From Albimonas sp041685625 (GTDB taxonomy: Bacteria; Pseudomonadota; Alphaproteobacteria; Rhodobacterales; Rhodobacteraceae): a stretch of 14,049 bases of DNA. The translations under genes were made by a program, and so were the position numbers. The DNA is taken from contig JAWLFJ010000106.1 of NCBI GenBank assembly GCA_041685625.1, positions 1 to 14,049 of the forward strand, read 5' to 3'. A model generated the notes under the pieces. The model ran no database searches, had not been told where the DNA came from, and worked only from the letters and a program-made list of their open reading frames with translations. Positions 1 to 6,315 of the stretch are shown here, piece after piece; positions within the stretch are counted from its first letter, which is position 1; each line of letters opens with the position of its first letter.

Positions 1-81
1 CTCGCCCGGCGTCGCGTCACGGTCATCTGGACAATCCTCCAGCGCCGCGAGGCCTTCGATCCGGGCCGCAAAGCAGCTTGA
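1..81 (+). CDS. C-terminal end of a probable IS110-family transposase (partial)
   Basis: An open frame runs from the first base of the window to a TGA at 79-81, giving 26 residues that begin LARRRVTVIWTILQ. From family knowledge, the pattern A-R-R-R-x-x-V-h-W-x-h-L-x-R close to the C-terminus is typical of IS110-type (DEDD/Ser) transposases. No catalytic part lies inside the window, so the call rests on this short tail alone. IS110 elements generally lack clear terminal inverted repeats, and I could not recognise an element end downstream. It could also be the tail of an unrelated basic protein. Confidence 0.4.
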   Translation, partial: LARRRVTVIWTILQRREAFDPGRKAA

Positions 82-202
82 CTCAGGCATTACGCAGCGC
101 CCTCCGGGGCGAGTGCCGATGGCGGCGGGTCCGGGGCCGGCGGATGCGCGTCGCGGCGGCTCGTCGATGCAGTCTCGGCCGCCGCGGCGGGCGGCGCAAC
201 GC

Positions 203-231
203 TTCCCGGTGCGGTTCGGGGCGGATAGCCT
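203..231 (+). promoter_or_regulatory. Candidate sigma70-type promoter of the SDR gene
   Basis: TTCCCG (203-208) and TAGCCT (226-231) are separated by exactly 17 nt. This places a predicted start of transcription near 238, just ahead of the purine-rich ribosome binding site and the ATG at 263. The same pair of hexamers, TTCCCA-17-TAGCCT, stands ahead of the thiolase-like gene. Match to consensus is partial, so this is a candidate only. Confidence 0.4.
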
Positions 232-262
232 TCCGATCACGCGGCGAGGAGGAGGGAGCGGC

Positions 263-1042
263 ATGTCCGGACGGCTGGAGGGGAAGCGGGTTCTGGTGAC
301 CGGGGCGAGCCGGGGCATCGGGCGCGCCATCGCGGAGCGCTTCGCGGAGGAGGGGGCGCGGCTTTGCCTCGCCGCCACGACGCTCGAGCGGCTGGAGGAG
401 ACGCGCGCGGCGATCGAGGCGCGGGGCGGCGAGGCGGTGACGGTGGCGGGCGACGTCAGCCTGCGCGAGGACGTGGAGCGGATGATCGGCGCCTGCGAGG
501 ACGGTCTCGGCGGGCTCGACGTGCTGGTGAACAACGCGGGCGTCTACAAGGCGGCCCGTTTCGTGGACTACGCGCCCGAGGATTTCGACCGGGTGATGAA
601 GGTGAACGCCTACGGCGTGTTCCACGCCATGCAGGCGGCGCTCCGGCGGATGACGGCCGAGGGGGGCGGCAAGATCGTCAACGTCGCCTCCACCGCCGGG
701 CGGCACGAGTCGATGAACCAGGCGGCCTACAACGCCTCCAAGCACGCCGTCGTCGGGCTGACCCGCTGTGCGGCGCTGGAGCATGCGGCGGACGGCATCA
801 CGGTCAACGCGATCTGTCCGGGCTTCGTCGAGACCGACATGCTCGACGACTTCTCGACCCATGCGGAGATCATGGGGATCGGCGTCGACCAGCTGATGGA
901 GGGGCTGAGGGGCCGCGTGCCGATGCGCCGCTTCCTGGCGCCGCGGGAGATCGCGGACCTCGCGGTCTATCTCGCCGCGCCGGAATCGGACGGCATGACG
1001 GGACAGTGCATCGTGATCTCGGGCGGGATGCGGATGGATTGA
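263..1042 (+). CDS. Short-chain dehydrogenase/reductase (classical SDR, NAD(P)-dependent)
   Basis: This is a 259-residue cytoplasmic oxidoreductase of the classical SDR family, which interconverts alcohols and ketones with NAD(P)H. The cofactor motif TGASRGIG is at residues 13-20, a GDV acidic position at 63-65 and NNAG at 90-93. The catalytic tetrad is complete: Asn115, Ser143, Tyr156 and Lys160 (YNASK). The PG motif follows the fifth strand. Length is the family norm of about 250. The ATG at 263 is preferred over upstream in-frame starts because it follows a GGAGGAGG-like ribosome binding site (about 247-257) and begins exactly at the Rossmann fold; the longer reading adds a low-complexity Arg/Gly stretch. 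Substrate is not readable from sequence. It resembles FabG-like and 3-hydroxybutyrate or glucose dehydrogenase subfamilies. The convergent thiolase-like/DUF35 pair hints at acyl-CoA or side-chain metabolism, but that is inference. Confidence 0.9.
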   Translation: MSGRLEGKRVLVTGASRGIGRAIAERFAEEGARLCLAATTLERLEETRAAIEARGGEAVTVAGDVSLREDVERMIGACEDGLGGLDVLVNNAGVYKAARFVDYAPEDFDRVMKVNAYGVFHAMQAALRRMTAEGGGKIVNVASTAGRHESMNQAAYNASKHAVVGLTRCAALEHAADGITVNAICPGFVETDMLDDFSTHAEIMGIGVDQLMEGLRGRVPMRRFLAPREIADLAVYLAAPESDGMTGQCIVISGGMRMD

Positions 1043-1053
1043 GGCGCTCCGGG

Positions 1054-1240
1054 CGTCGGACCTTCGTACCGACGTCGTCGGACCTTCGTGCGGACGACGT
1101 CGGACTTCGGCGCCGCCGGCGTCAGGCTTCGATGCGCCGGCGGGCGGCCGGGCGTCGGCCCCAGGTCGGCCCCGGGTCGGGCTTTCGTGCGGCGGGCGTC
1201 GCGACCCGGCGCCGACGCCGTCGGACCGGGGCGCCCCGGA
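1054..1240. repeat. Degenerate 22-bp-period tandem repeat array
   Basis: The 14-mer CGTCGGACCTTCGT occurs exactly at 1054-1067 and 1076-1089. Decayed copies continue at 22-nt steps: CGTCGGACTTCG at 1098 and CGTCAGGCTTCG at 1120. After one 33-nt step the phase resumes with GTCGG/GTCGC cores in units starting at 1153, 1175, 1197 and 1219. The period is not a multiple of three, so the repeat is unlikely to be coding. It fills most of the 295-nt space between the convergent SDR and DUF35 genes. Confidence 0.7.
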
Positions 1241-1297
1241 TCGGGACGGGTTTGGATGGAGGGGGTCTCGCCGCGCGGCGCGGGAGCATGGCGAGGA

Positions 1298-1320
1298 CGC
1301 GTGAAGGCCGGGTTCACGCG
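1298..1320 (-). terminator. Candidate terminator hairpin after the DUF35 gene
   Basis: Arms CGCGTGAA (1298-1305) and TTCACGCG (1313-1320) form a perfect 8-bp stem with a 7-nt loop, 18 nt beyond the DUF35 stop codon. No T-tract follows on either strand, so it may serve as an mRNA 3' end or a Rho-assisted stop rather than a classical intrinsic terminator. Confidence 0.4.
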
Positions 1321-1337
1321 CGCGCGGCCCCGCCGCG

Positions 1338-1658
1338 TCAGACGGGCTCGAGGCCGTAGGGGGCGCGGCCCGGTTCCTCGAGCGGGCGGGCGCGGAGGCG
1401 GGCGCCGATGCGCGGCGCCTCGGGCGCGACGGCCATGACGGCGATCTCCGGCGCGGCGTCGAGGCGCAGGAGCGCGACGGCGAAGGGCGTCACGCCGATC
1501 GGCGAGGGCAGCGGCGCGCGGTGGGGCGTCGCCGCCGAAAGCACGACGCCCTCGCCGGGGAGGTCGACCGCCTCCACCGGACCGCCGCAGCGCGGGCAGA
1601 AGCCGCGGCCGGGCAGTGCGTGGCGGTCGCAGCGGGGGCAGCGCTCGGCGGCGATCAT
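1338..1658 (-). CDS. Zn-ribbon / OB-fold (DUF35-family) acyl-CoA-associated protein, short form
   Basis: This 106-residue protein has two CPRC knuckles, Cys7/Cys10 and Cys21/Cys24, forming a rubredoxin-like zinc ribbon, followed by a beta-rich OB-fold segment (LPGEGVVLSAATPHR, then APEIAVMAVAPEAPRIGARLRA). From family knowledge, DUF35 proteins are obligate partners of thiolase-fold enzymes (for example ChsH2 with Ltp2, or PhlB with PhlA/PhlC) and help bind the CoA thioester. It lies directly downstream of a thiolase-like gene on the same strand, as expected. It is shorter than typical members (about 130-140 residues) because the N-terminal helix before the zinc ribbon is missing. The only ATG in frame is at 1658; upstream in-frame codons reach a reading through Arg-rich sequence without an ATG start. 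The start overlaps the stop of an 18-codon ORF (ATGA), suggesting translational coupling. Confidence 0.8.
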   Translation of the reverse strand: MIAAERCPRCDRHALPGRGFCPRCGGPVEAVDLPGEGVVLSAATPHRAPLPSPIGVTPFAVALLRLDAAPEIAVMAVAPEAPRIGARLRARPLEEPGRAPYGLEPV

Positions 1659-1711
1659 AGGGGCGCCTTGCGGACGGGCGGGACGGCGGAGCGATGCGCG
1701 GCGGCGGTCAT
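1655..1711 (-). CDS. Possible 18-codon linker ORF between thiolase-like and DUF35 genes
   Basis: The ATG at 1711-1709 overlaps the thiolase-like stop codon (ATGA), and the TGA at 1657-1655 overlaps the DUF35 start (again ATGA). The peptide would be MTAAAHRSAVPPVRKAPL. It bridges the 49-nt gap exactly and could carry ribosomes from one gene to the next by termination-reinitiation. It also stands where the missing N-terminal segment of the DUF35 protein would be expected, so a sequencing or genuine frameshift is an alternative. There is no evidence the peptide itself has a function. Confidence 0.3.
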   Translation of the reverse strand: MTAAAHRSAVPPVRKAPL

Positions 1712-2856
1712 GCGGCGGCCTCCAGCACCAGCGAGACGTTGGCCGAGAGCACGCCCCCGTCGCCGTGCAGGAAGGCGAGGGGGCGGCGCGCGGCGCCGGC
1801 GGCGTCGTCGTCCCGCATTCGGCGCACCGTCTCGACGAGGTGGGAGAGGCCGCCGGCGACGCCGGGATGGCCGTAGGACATCAGGCCGCCATGGGTGTTG
1901 AGGGGGAGCGGGCCGCCGCGGTCGAAGCGGCCCTCGGCCGCCTCGTGCGCGGCGCGGCCGGGCGCGGAGATCCCCGTCGCCTCGAGCAGCATGGCGAGGG
2001 TGACGGAGAAGCTGTCGTAGACGCCGAGGCGGCCCATGTCCGCCGGTCCGCGGCCGGCGGCGGCGAAGGCGGCGGCGGAACTTTGCCGGGCGCCGAGCGC
2101 GATGTCGTCCGGCGCCTCGCTCATGTGCTGGTGGGTGTGGGCCTGGCCGGCGCCGGCGACGCGGAGGGCGGGGCCCGCGGCCGGCGGATCGGCGGAGATC
2201 AGGACGGCGGCGGCGCCGTCGGAGACCGGGCAGCAGTCCAGCAGCTTGAGAGGCGGGGCGATGGGTTTCGAGGCCATCACGTCGTCCTCGGTGACGGGGT
2301 CGCGGAACTGGGCGCCCTCGGTCGCCGCGGCGTGGCGGCGGAGCAGGACGGGGAGGTGGGCGAGCTCGCGCTCGGTCAGGCCGGTGTCGTGCAGGTAGCG
2401 CGCGGCGAGGAGGGCGTAATAGGCCGGGATCGAGCCGCCGTTCGGCACCTCGTGCCGCGGATGCCCGGTCTGGGCGAGGGTGCGGAGGACGTCGTCGCGG
2501 GTGGCGCCGCTGCGCCGGTTCTCGCCCGCCACCACCAGGACGCGCCGGGCGGCGCCCGCGGCGACGAGGCGGGAGGCGAGGTCGACCATCACCAGCCCGG
2601 TGGCGCCGCCGGCGGAGACGCCGTGCGCGAAGCCGGGGGTCACGCCGAAGGTCTCCGCTAGGAGAGTGGCCGGCATCAGGTGCGGGAGCGTGGTGGCGTA
2701 GCCGACGAGGAGGGCGTCGATCTCGCCGCGCTCGGCCCCGGCGTCGGCGAGGCAGGCCTCCGCCGCGCGGCATTGCAGGGCGAGGGCGTCGGCCGGGGCG
2801 TGGTCGCCGAAGGCGGTCATGGCGACGCCGGAGAGGTGCGCGGCGGGGCGGGTCAT
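1708..2856 (-). CDS. Thiolase-fold protein lacking the nucleophilic Cys (SCP2-thiolase / Ltp2-like; possible CoA-ester aldolase)
   Basis: This 382-residue protein has the two-domain thiolase fold of the lipid-transfer/SCP2-type subgroup. At the position of the acyl-accepting Cys of true thiolases (CAxG) it has Ser81 in GVSAGGATG. The C-terminal Cys-Gly motif is also replaced, by HGDGG (364-368). The active-site GHP His is kept (His330), preceded by LNTHGGLMSY. Tyr280 (VYDSF) and Tyr328 (SYGHP) lie where Ltp2-type aldolases place their essential tyrosines. From family knowledge, such proteins paired with DUF35 partners cleave beta-hydroxyacyl-CoA by retro-aldol reaction, as in steroid side-chain degradation; others are acyltransferases. 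The DUF35 gene follows immediately. The exact substrate is unknown. The ATG at 2856 has no clear ribosome binding site and lies about one -10 spacing from a candidate promoter, so the mRNA may be leaderless. Confidence 0.82.
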   Translation of the reverse strand: MTRPAAHLSGVAMTAFGDHAPADALALQCRAAEACLADAGAERGEIDALLVGYATTLPHLMPATLLAETFGVTPGFAHGVSAGGATGLVMVDLASRLVAAGAARRVLVVAGENRRSGATRDDVLRTLAQTGHPRHEVPNGGSIPAYYALLAARYLHDTGLTERELAHLPVLLRRHAAATEGAQFRDPVTEDDVMASKPIAPPLKLLDCCPVSDGAAAVLISADPPAAGPALRVAGAGQAHTHQHMSEAPDDIALGARQSSAAAFAAAGRGPADMGRLGVYDSFSVTLAMLLEATGISAPGRAAHEAAEGRFDRGGPLPLNTHGGLMSYGHPGVAGGLSHLVETVRRMRDDDAAGAARRPLAFLHGDGGVLSANVSLVLEAAA

Positions 2857-2863
2857 GCCCGCG

Positions 2864-2892
2864 AGGCTAGGCGCGGGCGCGGCGGTTGGGAA
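2864..2892 (-). promoter_or_regulatory. Candidate promoter of the thiolase-like gene (possibly leaderless)
   Basis: On the minus strand TTCCCA (2892-2887) and TAGCCT (2869-2864) are 17 nt apart. The -35 matches consensus at four of six positions and the -10 at three. Seven nt separate the -10 from the ATG, so transcription would start at or next to the start codon. Confidence 0.35.
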
Positions 2893-2972
2893 GGGGGGCG
2901 GACGCGCGGGCGCCGGCGAGGCCGGGTGCGTCGGGCGGCGCTCCGGCGCGGATCGGCGGCCGGAGGGTGGCG

Positions 2973-3000
2973 GGGCGGCGACCGTGGAGGGCCGCCGCCC
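2973..3000 (-). terminator. Candidate terminator hairpin after the TPR gene
   Basis: Arms GGGCGGCG (2973-2980) and CGCCGCCC (2993-3000) pair perfectly over 8 bp with a 12-nt loop. The hairpin begins 7 nt beyond the TPR stop codon on the minus strand and separates that gene from the thiolase-like gene. There is no T-tract. The rest of the 151-nt gap 2857-3007 shows only the thiolase promoter candidate. Confidence 0.4.
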
Positions 3001-3007
3001 GTCGAGG

Positions 3008-4690
3008 TCACTCGGCGGCCGCGGGAGCCTCCGCCATCGCGGCCTGGGCGCAGAAGCAGCTCGCCGCCACCCGGCCGTCGGCGCGGGAAAGGGCGAGGTC
3101 GAGGCGCTGGCGGATCAGCTTGCCCTCCACCGTCTCGGCGGCGTCGCGGCGCTCGAGGCAGTCCATCAGCCCCTTGAGGCTCCAGACGTTGTCCGGGTGG
3201 ATGGTGGCGCGGGAGAGCTTGCCGCCGAGGCCGAGATCCTCCCGGTAGACGGCCTCGGCCTCCTCGACATGGCCCTGTTCGAGGAGGAGGGCGCCGAGGG
3301 CGTGGCGGGTCGGCTGCATCCAACCCCAGGGCTCGTCGTAGGGCAGGTGGTCGTCGAGCTCGACCGAGCGGCGGAGGGCGGCGAAGGCCGGCTCGTGGTT
3401 CCCCTTGCGGTACTCGATCTCGCCTTCGAGCATGGCGTCGGCGATCTCCAGCAGGTCGACGCAGGTGTTGTTGTGGATCAGGCGGCTTTCGGGCACGGCG
3501 GCCTTGGCCTCGCGGAAGCGGGCCTGCATCGCCTCGGCTTCGGCCACCTCGCCGAGGGCGGCGTGGGCGACGCCCTTGGCGTAGCGCATGAAGGCGAGGG
3601 TCGCGCAGTGGAGCTCGGGGTCCGAGGGCTCCGCCTGCGCGAGGATCTCCCGCCATTTGCCGAAGCGCACGAAGACGTGCTGCTTGTGGGAGAGGTAGCC
3701 TTCCATGAAGTCCGCCATCGGGGGCGAGGGGAGGCGGAGCAGTTCCTCCGGCGTGGTCGCGATGAGTTCCTCGGCGGCGGCGAGGGCCGGCTCGTACTGG
3801 CCGAGGAACATCGCGCCGTAGATCGCGAAGTGGTAGTTGTGGATCCGGTAGGCCGAGTAGAAGTTCATCACGCCTCGGGCGTCCATCGCCTTGCGGTCGG
3901 CCTTGATCGCCTCCTGGTTCCAGACGAGCACGTCGCGGTAGTGGCCGCAGAGCACGTCGATATGCGTCGGCATGTGGATCAGGTGGCCGGCGTCGGGGAC
4001 GAGCGTGCGGAGCACGTCGCCGGCCTTCAGGGCCTTCTCGGGGTGCGGGGACATCTCCATCAGGTGGACGTAGAGGTGGAGGATGCCCGGGTGTCGCATG
4101 GCGCCCGGCAGGCTCTCCATCGCGCGCTCCAGCACCTCCTGCGCCTCGAGGGTGCCGGCGCCTTCCGCGGGCTCGCCGGTCCCGAGGTCCCACATCTGCC
4201 AGGGCGTCACGTTCATGATCGCCTCGACGAAGACGGTGATCACGTCGAGGTCGTCGGGGTGCTTCCTGCAGACTTCGCGCATGGCGTCGGCGAAGTCCCG
4301 GTTCCAGGGCTTCATGTCCTCGACCGGCTCGGTCTGCGGGTAGCGGGCGCGGAGCGCCTCGATCAGGTCGCGCTCGACCGGGGTGACGTCCGCGGCGAGG
4401 GCGAGGGCGTTCGAAAGCTCGGCATGGGCGCCGGCGAGGACCGCGGCGCGGCCGTCGGGGTCCATCAGCTGCCACGGGAAGTTGTAGTTGGGGCCGAGGG
4501 CGTAGGCCTTGCCCCAATAGGCCATGGCGCAGTCCGGGCCGGCGGCGATCGCCTTGTCGAAACAGGCGACAGCCTCCTCGTGCCAGTAGCCGTAGCACCA
4601 GACGAGGCCCCGGTCGAACCAGAGCTGCGCCTCGGGCGAGGCGGTGGTGACCGTGCGGCCGTGGACGTCGACGTCGAAATAGTCGCTCAT
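3008..4690 (-). CDS. His-rich tetratricopeptide (TPR) repeat protein of unknown function
   Basis: This is a 560-residue soluble protein with no signal peptide. A TPR-like helix pair is near residues 22-65 (WFDRGLVWCYGYWHEEAVAC, then YWGKAYA). More helical repeats are near 298-350 and towards the C-terminus (RHALGALLLEQGHVEEAEAV). Conserved His clusters stand out: HLYVHLMEMS (205-214), GHLIHMPTHI (235-244) and YRIHNYHF (281-288). The late segment EPWGWMQPTRHALG followed by REDL and HPDNVWSLKGL is the usual ending of this widespread uncharacterised TPR family. The histidines look like a metal or heme site, but that is inference. The start at 4690 has a GGGGAG ribosome binding site (4698-4703). 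It lies 153 nt downstream of the creatinase gene on the same strand with its own candidate promoter, so co-transcription is possible but not required. Confidence 0.85.
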   Translation of the reverse strand: MSDYFDVDVHGRTVTTASPEAQLWFDRGLVWCYGYWHEEAVACFDKAIAAGPDCAMAYWGKAYALGPNYNFPWQLMDPDGRAAVLAGAHAELSNALALAADVTPVERDLIEALRARYPQTEPVEDMKPWNRDFADAMREVCRKHPDDLDVITVFVEAIMNVTPWQMWDLGTGEPAEGAGTLEAQEVLERAMESLPGAMRHPGILHLYVHLMEMSPHPEKALKAGDVLRTLVPDAGHLIHMPTHIDVLCGHYRDVLVWNQEAIKADRKAMDARGVMNFYSAYRIHNYHFAIYGAMFLGQYEPALAAAEELIATTPEELLRLPSPPMADFMEGYLSHKQHVFVRFGKWREILAQAEPSDPELHCATLAFMRYAKGVAHAALGEVAEAEAMQARFREAKAAVPESRLIHNNTCVDLLEIADAMLEGEIEYRKGNHEPAFAALRRSVELDDHLPYDEPWGWMQPTRHALGALLLEQGHVEEAEAVYREDLGLGGKLSRATIHPDNVWSLKGLMDCLERRDAAETVEGKLIRQRLDLALSRADGRVAASCFCAQAAMAEAPAAAE

Positions 4691-4727
4691 GGCTCGACTC
4701 CCCTGCGGCCCCCGCCTGACGTGCCGC

Positions 4728-4756
4728 AGGGTAGCACCGCCGGCCGATTCCCTTAA
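4728..4756 (-). promoter_or_regulatory. Candidate promoter of the TPR gene with a small inverted repeat at -35
   Basis: On the minus strand TTAAGG (4756-4751) and TACCCT (4733-4728) are 17 nt apart, and TGC before the -10 makes it an extended -10 type. The predicted leader is about 30 nt and contains the GGGGAG ribosome binding site. The -35 sits in an inverted repeat, CGATT (4745-4749) / AATCG (4755-4759), which could be an operator. A weak 6-bp hairpin (4808-4813/4821-4826) closer to the creatinase stop could attenuate readthrough. Confidence 0.35.
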
Positions 4757-4843
4757 TCGTCGGTTTCCGGAGGATCGGAGACGCCGCCATCCGGCCTCCG
4801 CGCCCGCCCGCCCCTTCTGCGGGCGGTCCCGCCGGTCCGCGAC

Positions 4844-6076
4844 CTACGCCCCGACGACGTTGCGCTCGGGGCCGTAGGGGAAGCCGGTGACGTTCTCCGG
4901 CCCGGCCCCGCCGAGGACGACGATGTCGTGTTCGCGGTAGCCGCCCGCGCCCGGCGTCCCCTCCGGCAAGGTCAGCATCGGCTCCATCGACACGACCATG
5001 CCGTCGGTCAGTTCGGTGTCGACGTCCTCGCGCAGCTCCAGCCCCGCTTCGCGGCCGTAGTGGTGCGAGAGCAGGCCGAACGAGTGCCCGTAGCCGAAGC
5101 TGCGATACCGCAGGAGATCGCGGGCGGCGAAGAACGCGTTGATCTCCTCGCAGATGCCCGAACAGGTCGCGCCCCGCCGGATCAGCGAGAGGCCCAGCTC
5201 GTGCGCCGCGACGTTCGCCTCCCAGATCGCCAGCGACGCCTTGTCCGGCTCGCCGAGGAACAGCGTGCGCTCGAGCGCGGCGTAGTAGCCGGAGATCATC
5301 GGGAAGGTGTTGAGGCTGAGGATGTCGCCGGCCTGAAGCCGCCGCGTCGTCACCGGGTTGTGGGCGCCGTCCGTGTTCAGGCCGGACTGGAACCAGACCC
5401 AGGTGTCGCGCAGCTCGCTCTCGGGATGGGCGCGGGCGATCTCGGCCTCCATCGCGTCGCGCCCGGCCATGGCGACGTCGATCTCGCGCACGCCGACGCG
5501 GATCGCGTCGCGCACCGCCGCGCCGCCGACGTCCGCGATGCGCGCGCCCTCGCGGATCAGCGCGATCTCCTCGGCGGATTTCACCATCCGCCGGGCCATG
5601 GTGTCGCCGGCGATGTCGACGGCCTCGGCGCCGAGGAACTCGGCCAGCTTGCCCATCTGCGTCAGCGTGAGGTGGTCGCCCTCGATCCCCACGCGCTTCC
5701 CCGTCCCGAGGACGGACCGGACGGCGCGCCAGAAGTTGTCCCGCTTCCAGTCCGTGTAGACGAGGTTCTCGTCCGCCGAGCGCCGCCAGGGCTGCCCGCC
5801 GTCGATGTTGGCCGAGACGGTGACCGAGCGGTCCCGCGTCACGACGCAGGCGTAGGGCCGTCCGAAGGCGCAGTGGAGGAAGCCCGAATGGTAGGCGACG
5901 CCGTGCATCGAGGTGAGGATCGCGGCGTCGAGCCCGCGCGCCGCGAGGATCTCCCGCAGGCCCGCGAGGCGCCGGTCGTACTCGTCCCGGCTGAAGGGCA
6001 AGGGGGCCTTCGCGCCGTTGCGGAAGGCGAAGAACTCGGGGCGCTCCACGGCGGATCGCGTTGCGGCTGGAGCCAT
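4844..6076 (-). CDS. Creatinase (creatine amidinohydrolase, EC 3.5.3.3), M24 pita-bread fold
   Basis: This 410-residue protein aligns over its full length with the sequence I recall for Pseudomonas creatinase (about 403 residues). Shared stretches include FGRPYA, SANIDGGQPWRR, VYTDWKRDN, TWVWFQSGLNTDGAHNPVTT, LSLNTFPMISGYY, ALERTLFL, FGYGHSFG, GREAGLELRE, MVVSMEPM, PGAGGYREHD and FPYGPERN. With a +7 offset, the catalytic His232 is His239, Glu262 is Glu269, Arg335 is Arg342 and Glu358 is Glu365, all conserved. The enzyme hydrolyses creatine to sarcosine and urea in the cytoplasm; unlike M24 peptidases it needs no metal. The start at 6076 has a strong AGGGAGGGAGG ribosome binding site (6082-6092). 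A TPR gene follows. No creatininase, sarcosine oxidase/dehydrogenase or urease gene is inside the window, so the rest of the pathway must lie elsewhere. Confidence 0.93.
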   Translation of the reverse strand: MAPAATRSAVERPEFFAFRNGAKAPLPFSRDEYDRRLAGLREILAARGLDAAILTSMHGVAYHSGFLHCAFGRPYACVVTRDRSVTVSANIDGGQPWRRSADENLVYTDWKRDNFWRAVRSVLGTGKRVGIEGDHLTLTQMGKLAEFLGAEAVDIAGDTMARRMVKSAEEIALIREGARIADVGGAAVRDAIRVGVREIDVAMAGRDAMEAEIARAHPESELRDTWVWFQSGLNTDGAHNPVTTRRLQAGDILSLNTFPMISGYYAALERTLFLGEPDKASLAIWEANVAAHELGLSLIRRGATCSGICEEINAFFAARDLLRYRSFGYGHSFGLLSHHYGREAGLELREDVDTELTDGMVVSMEPMLTLPEGTPGAGGYREHDIVVLGGAGPENVTGFPYGPERNVVGA

Positions 6077-6207
6077 CCCGGCCTCCCTCCCTGCGGGGGG
6101 CGGAGACGGGCCGCCGATCTCCCCGATCGAAAGTCCCGGCGTTCAGGATGGGAAACGAGCGGGAGCCGAAGCTCCCCGGCGACGCCATCGCCCGTGCGCT
6201 CGACGAA

Positions 6208-6236
6208 AGGATACCACCCGGCCGGGCGTGGAACAA
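6208..6236 (-). promoter_or_regulatory. Candidate sigma70-type promoter of the creatinase gene
   Basis: On the minus strand TTGTTC (6236-6231) and TATCCT (6213-6208) are exactly 17 nt apart. This is the best promoter-like match in the 239-nt gap 6077-6315. It would give a leader of about 125 nt. The remainder of the gap, up to the EamA stop at 6316, shows only a weak imperfect hairpin near 6290-6313. Confidence 0.45.
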
Positions 6237-6315
6237 GGAAGCCCGGCCGCGCCCGGACCCCGCCGGCGACGTCGCGACCCGGGATCGGGCCGTGCGGCGC
6301 CTTCGGCCGACCCGG

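Noticed and set aside
1054..1240. CRISPR-like array
   Set aside because: The 22-bp units follow each other without unique spacers and decay quickly; no cas genes are present.
1408..4756. Long + strand frames at 1408-2661 and 2819-4756
   Set aside because: They are antisense shadows of the DUF35, thiolase-like and TPR genes, rich in Gly, Ala, Arg and Val, with no recognisable motif.
4844..6076. DMSP lyase DddP or a prolidase (both M24 fold)
   Set aside because: The SANIDGGQPWRR, NTDGAHNPVTT and FPYGPERN stretches and overall colinearity fit creatinase, and DddP's typical N-terminus is absent.
2853..6236. A 1127-codon minus-strand open frame
   Set aside because: It runs in another frame through the TPR and creatinase genes, is Arg/Pro/Gly-rich low-complexity protein and has no domain; it is a GC-content artefact.
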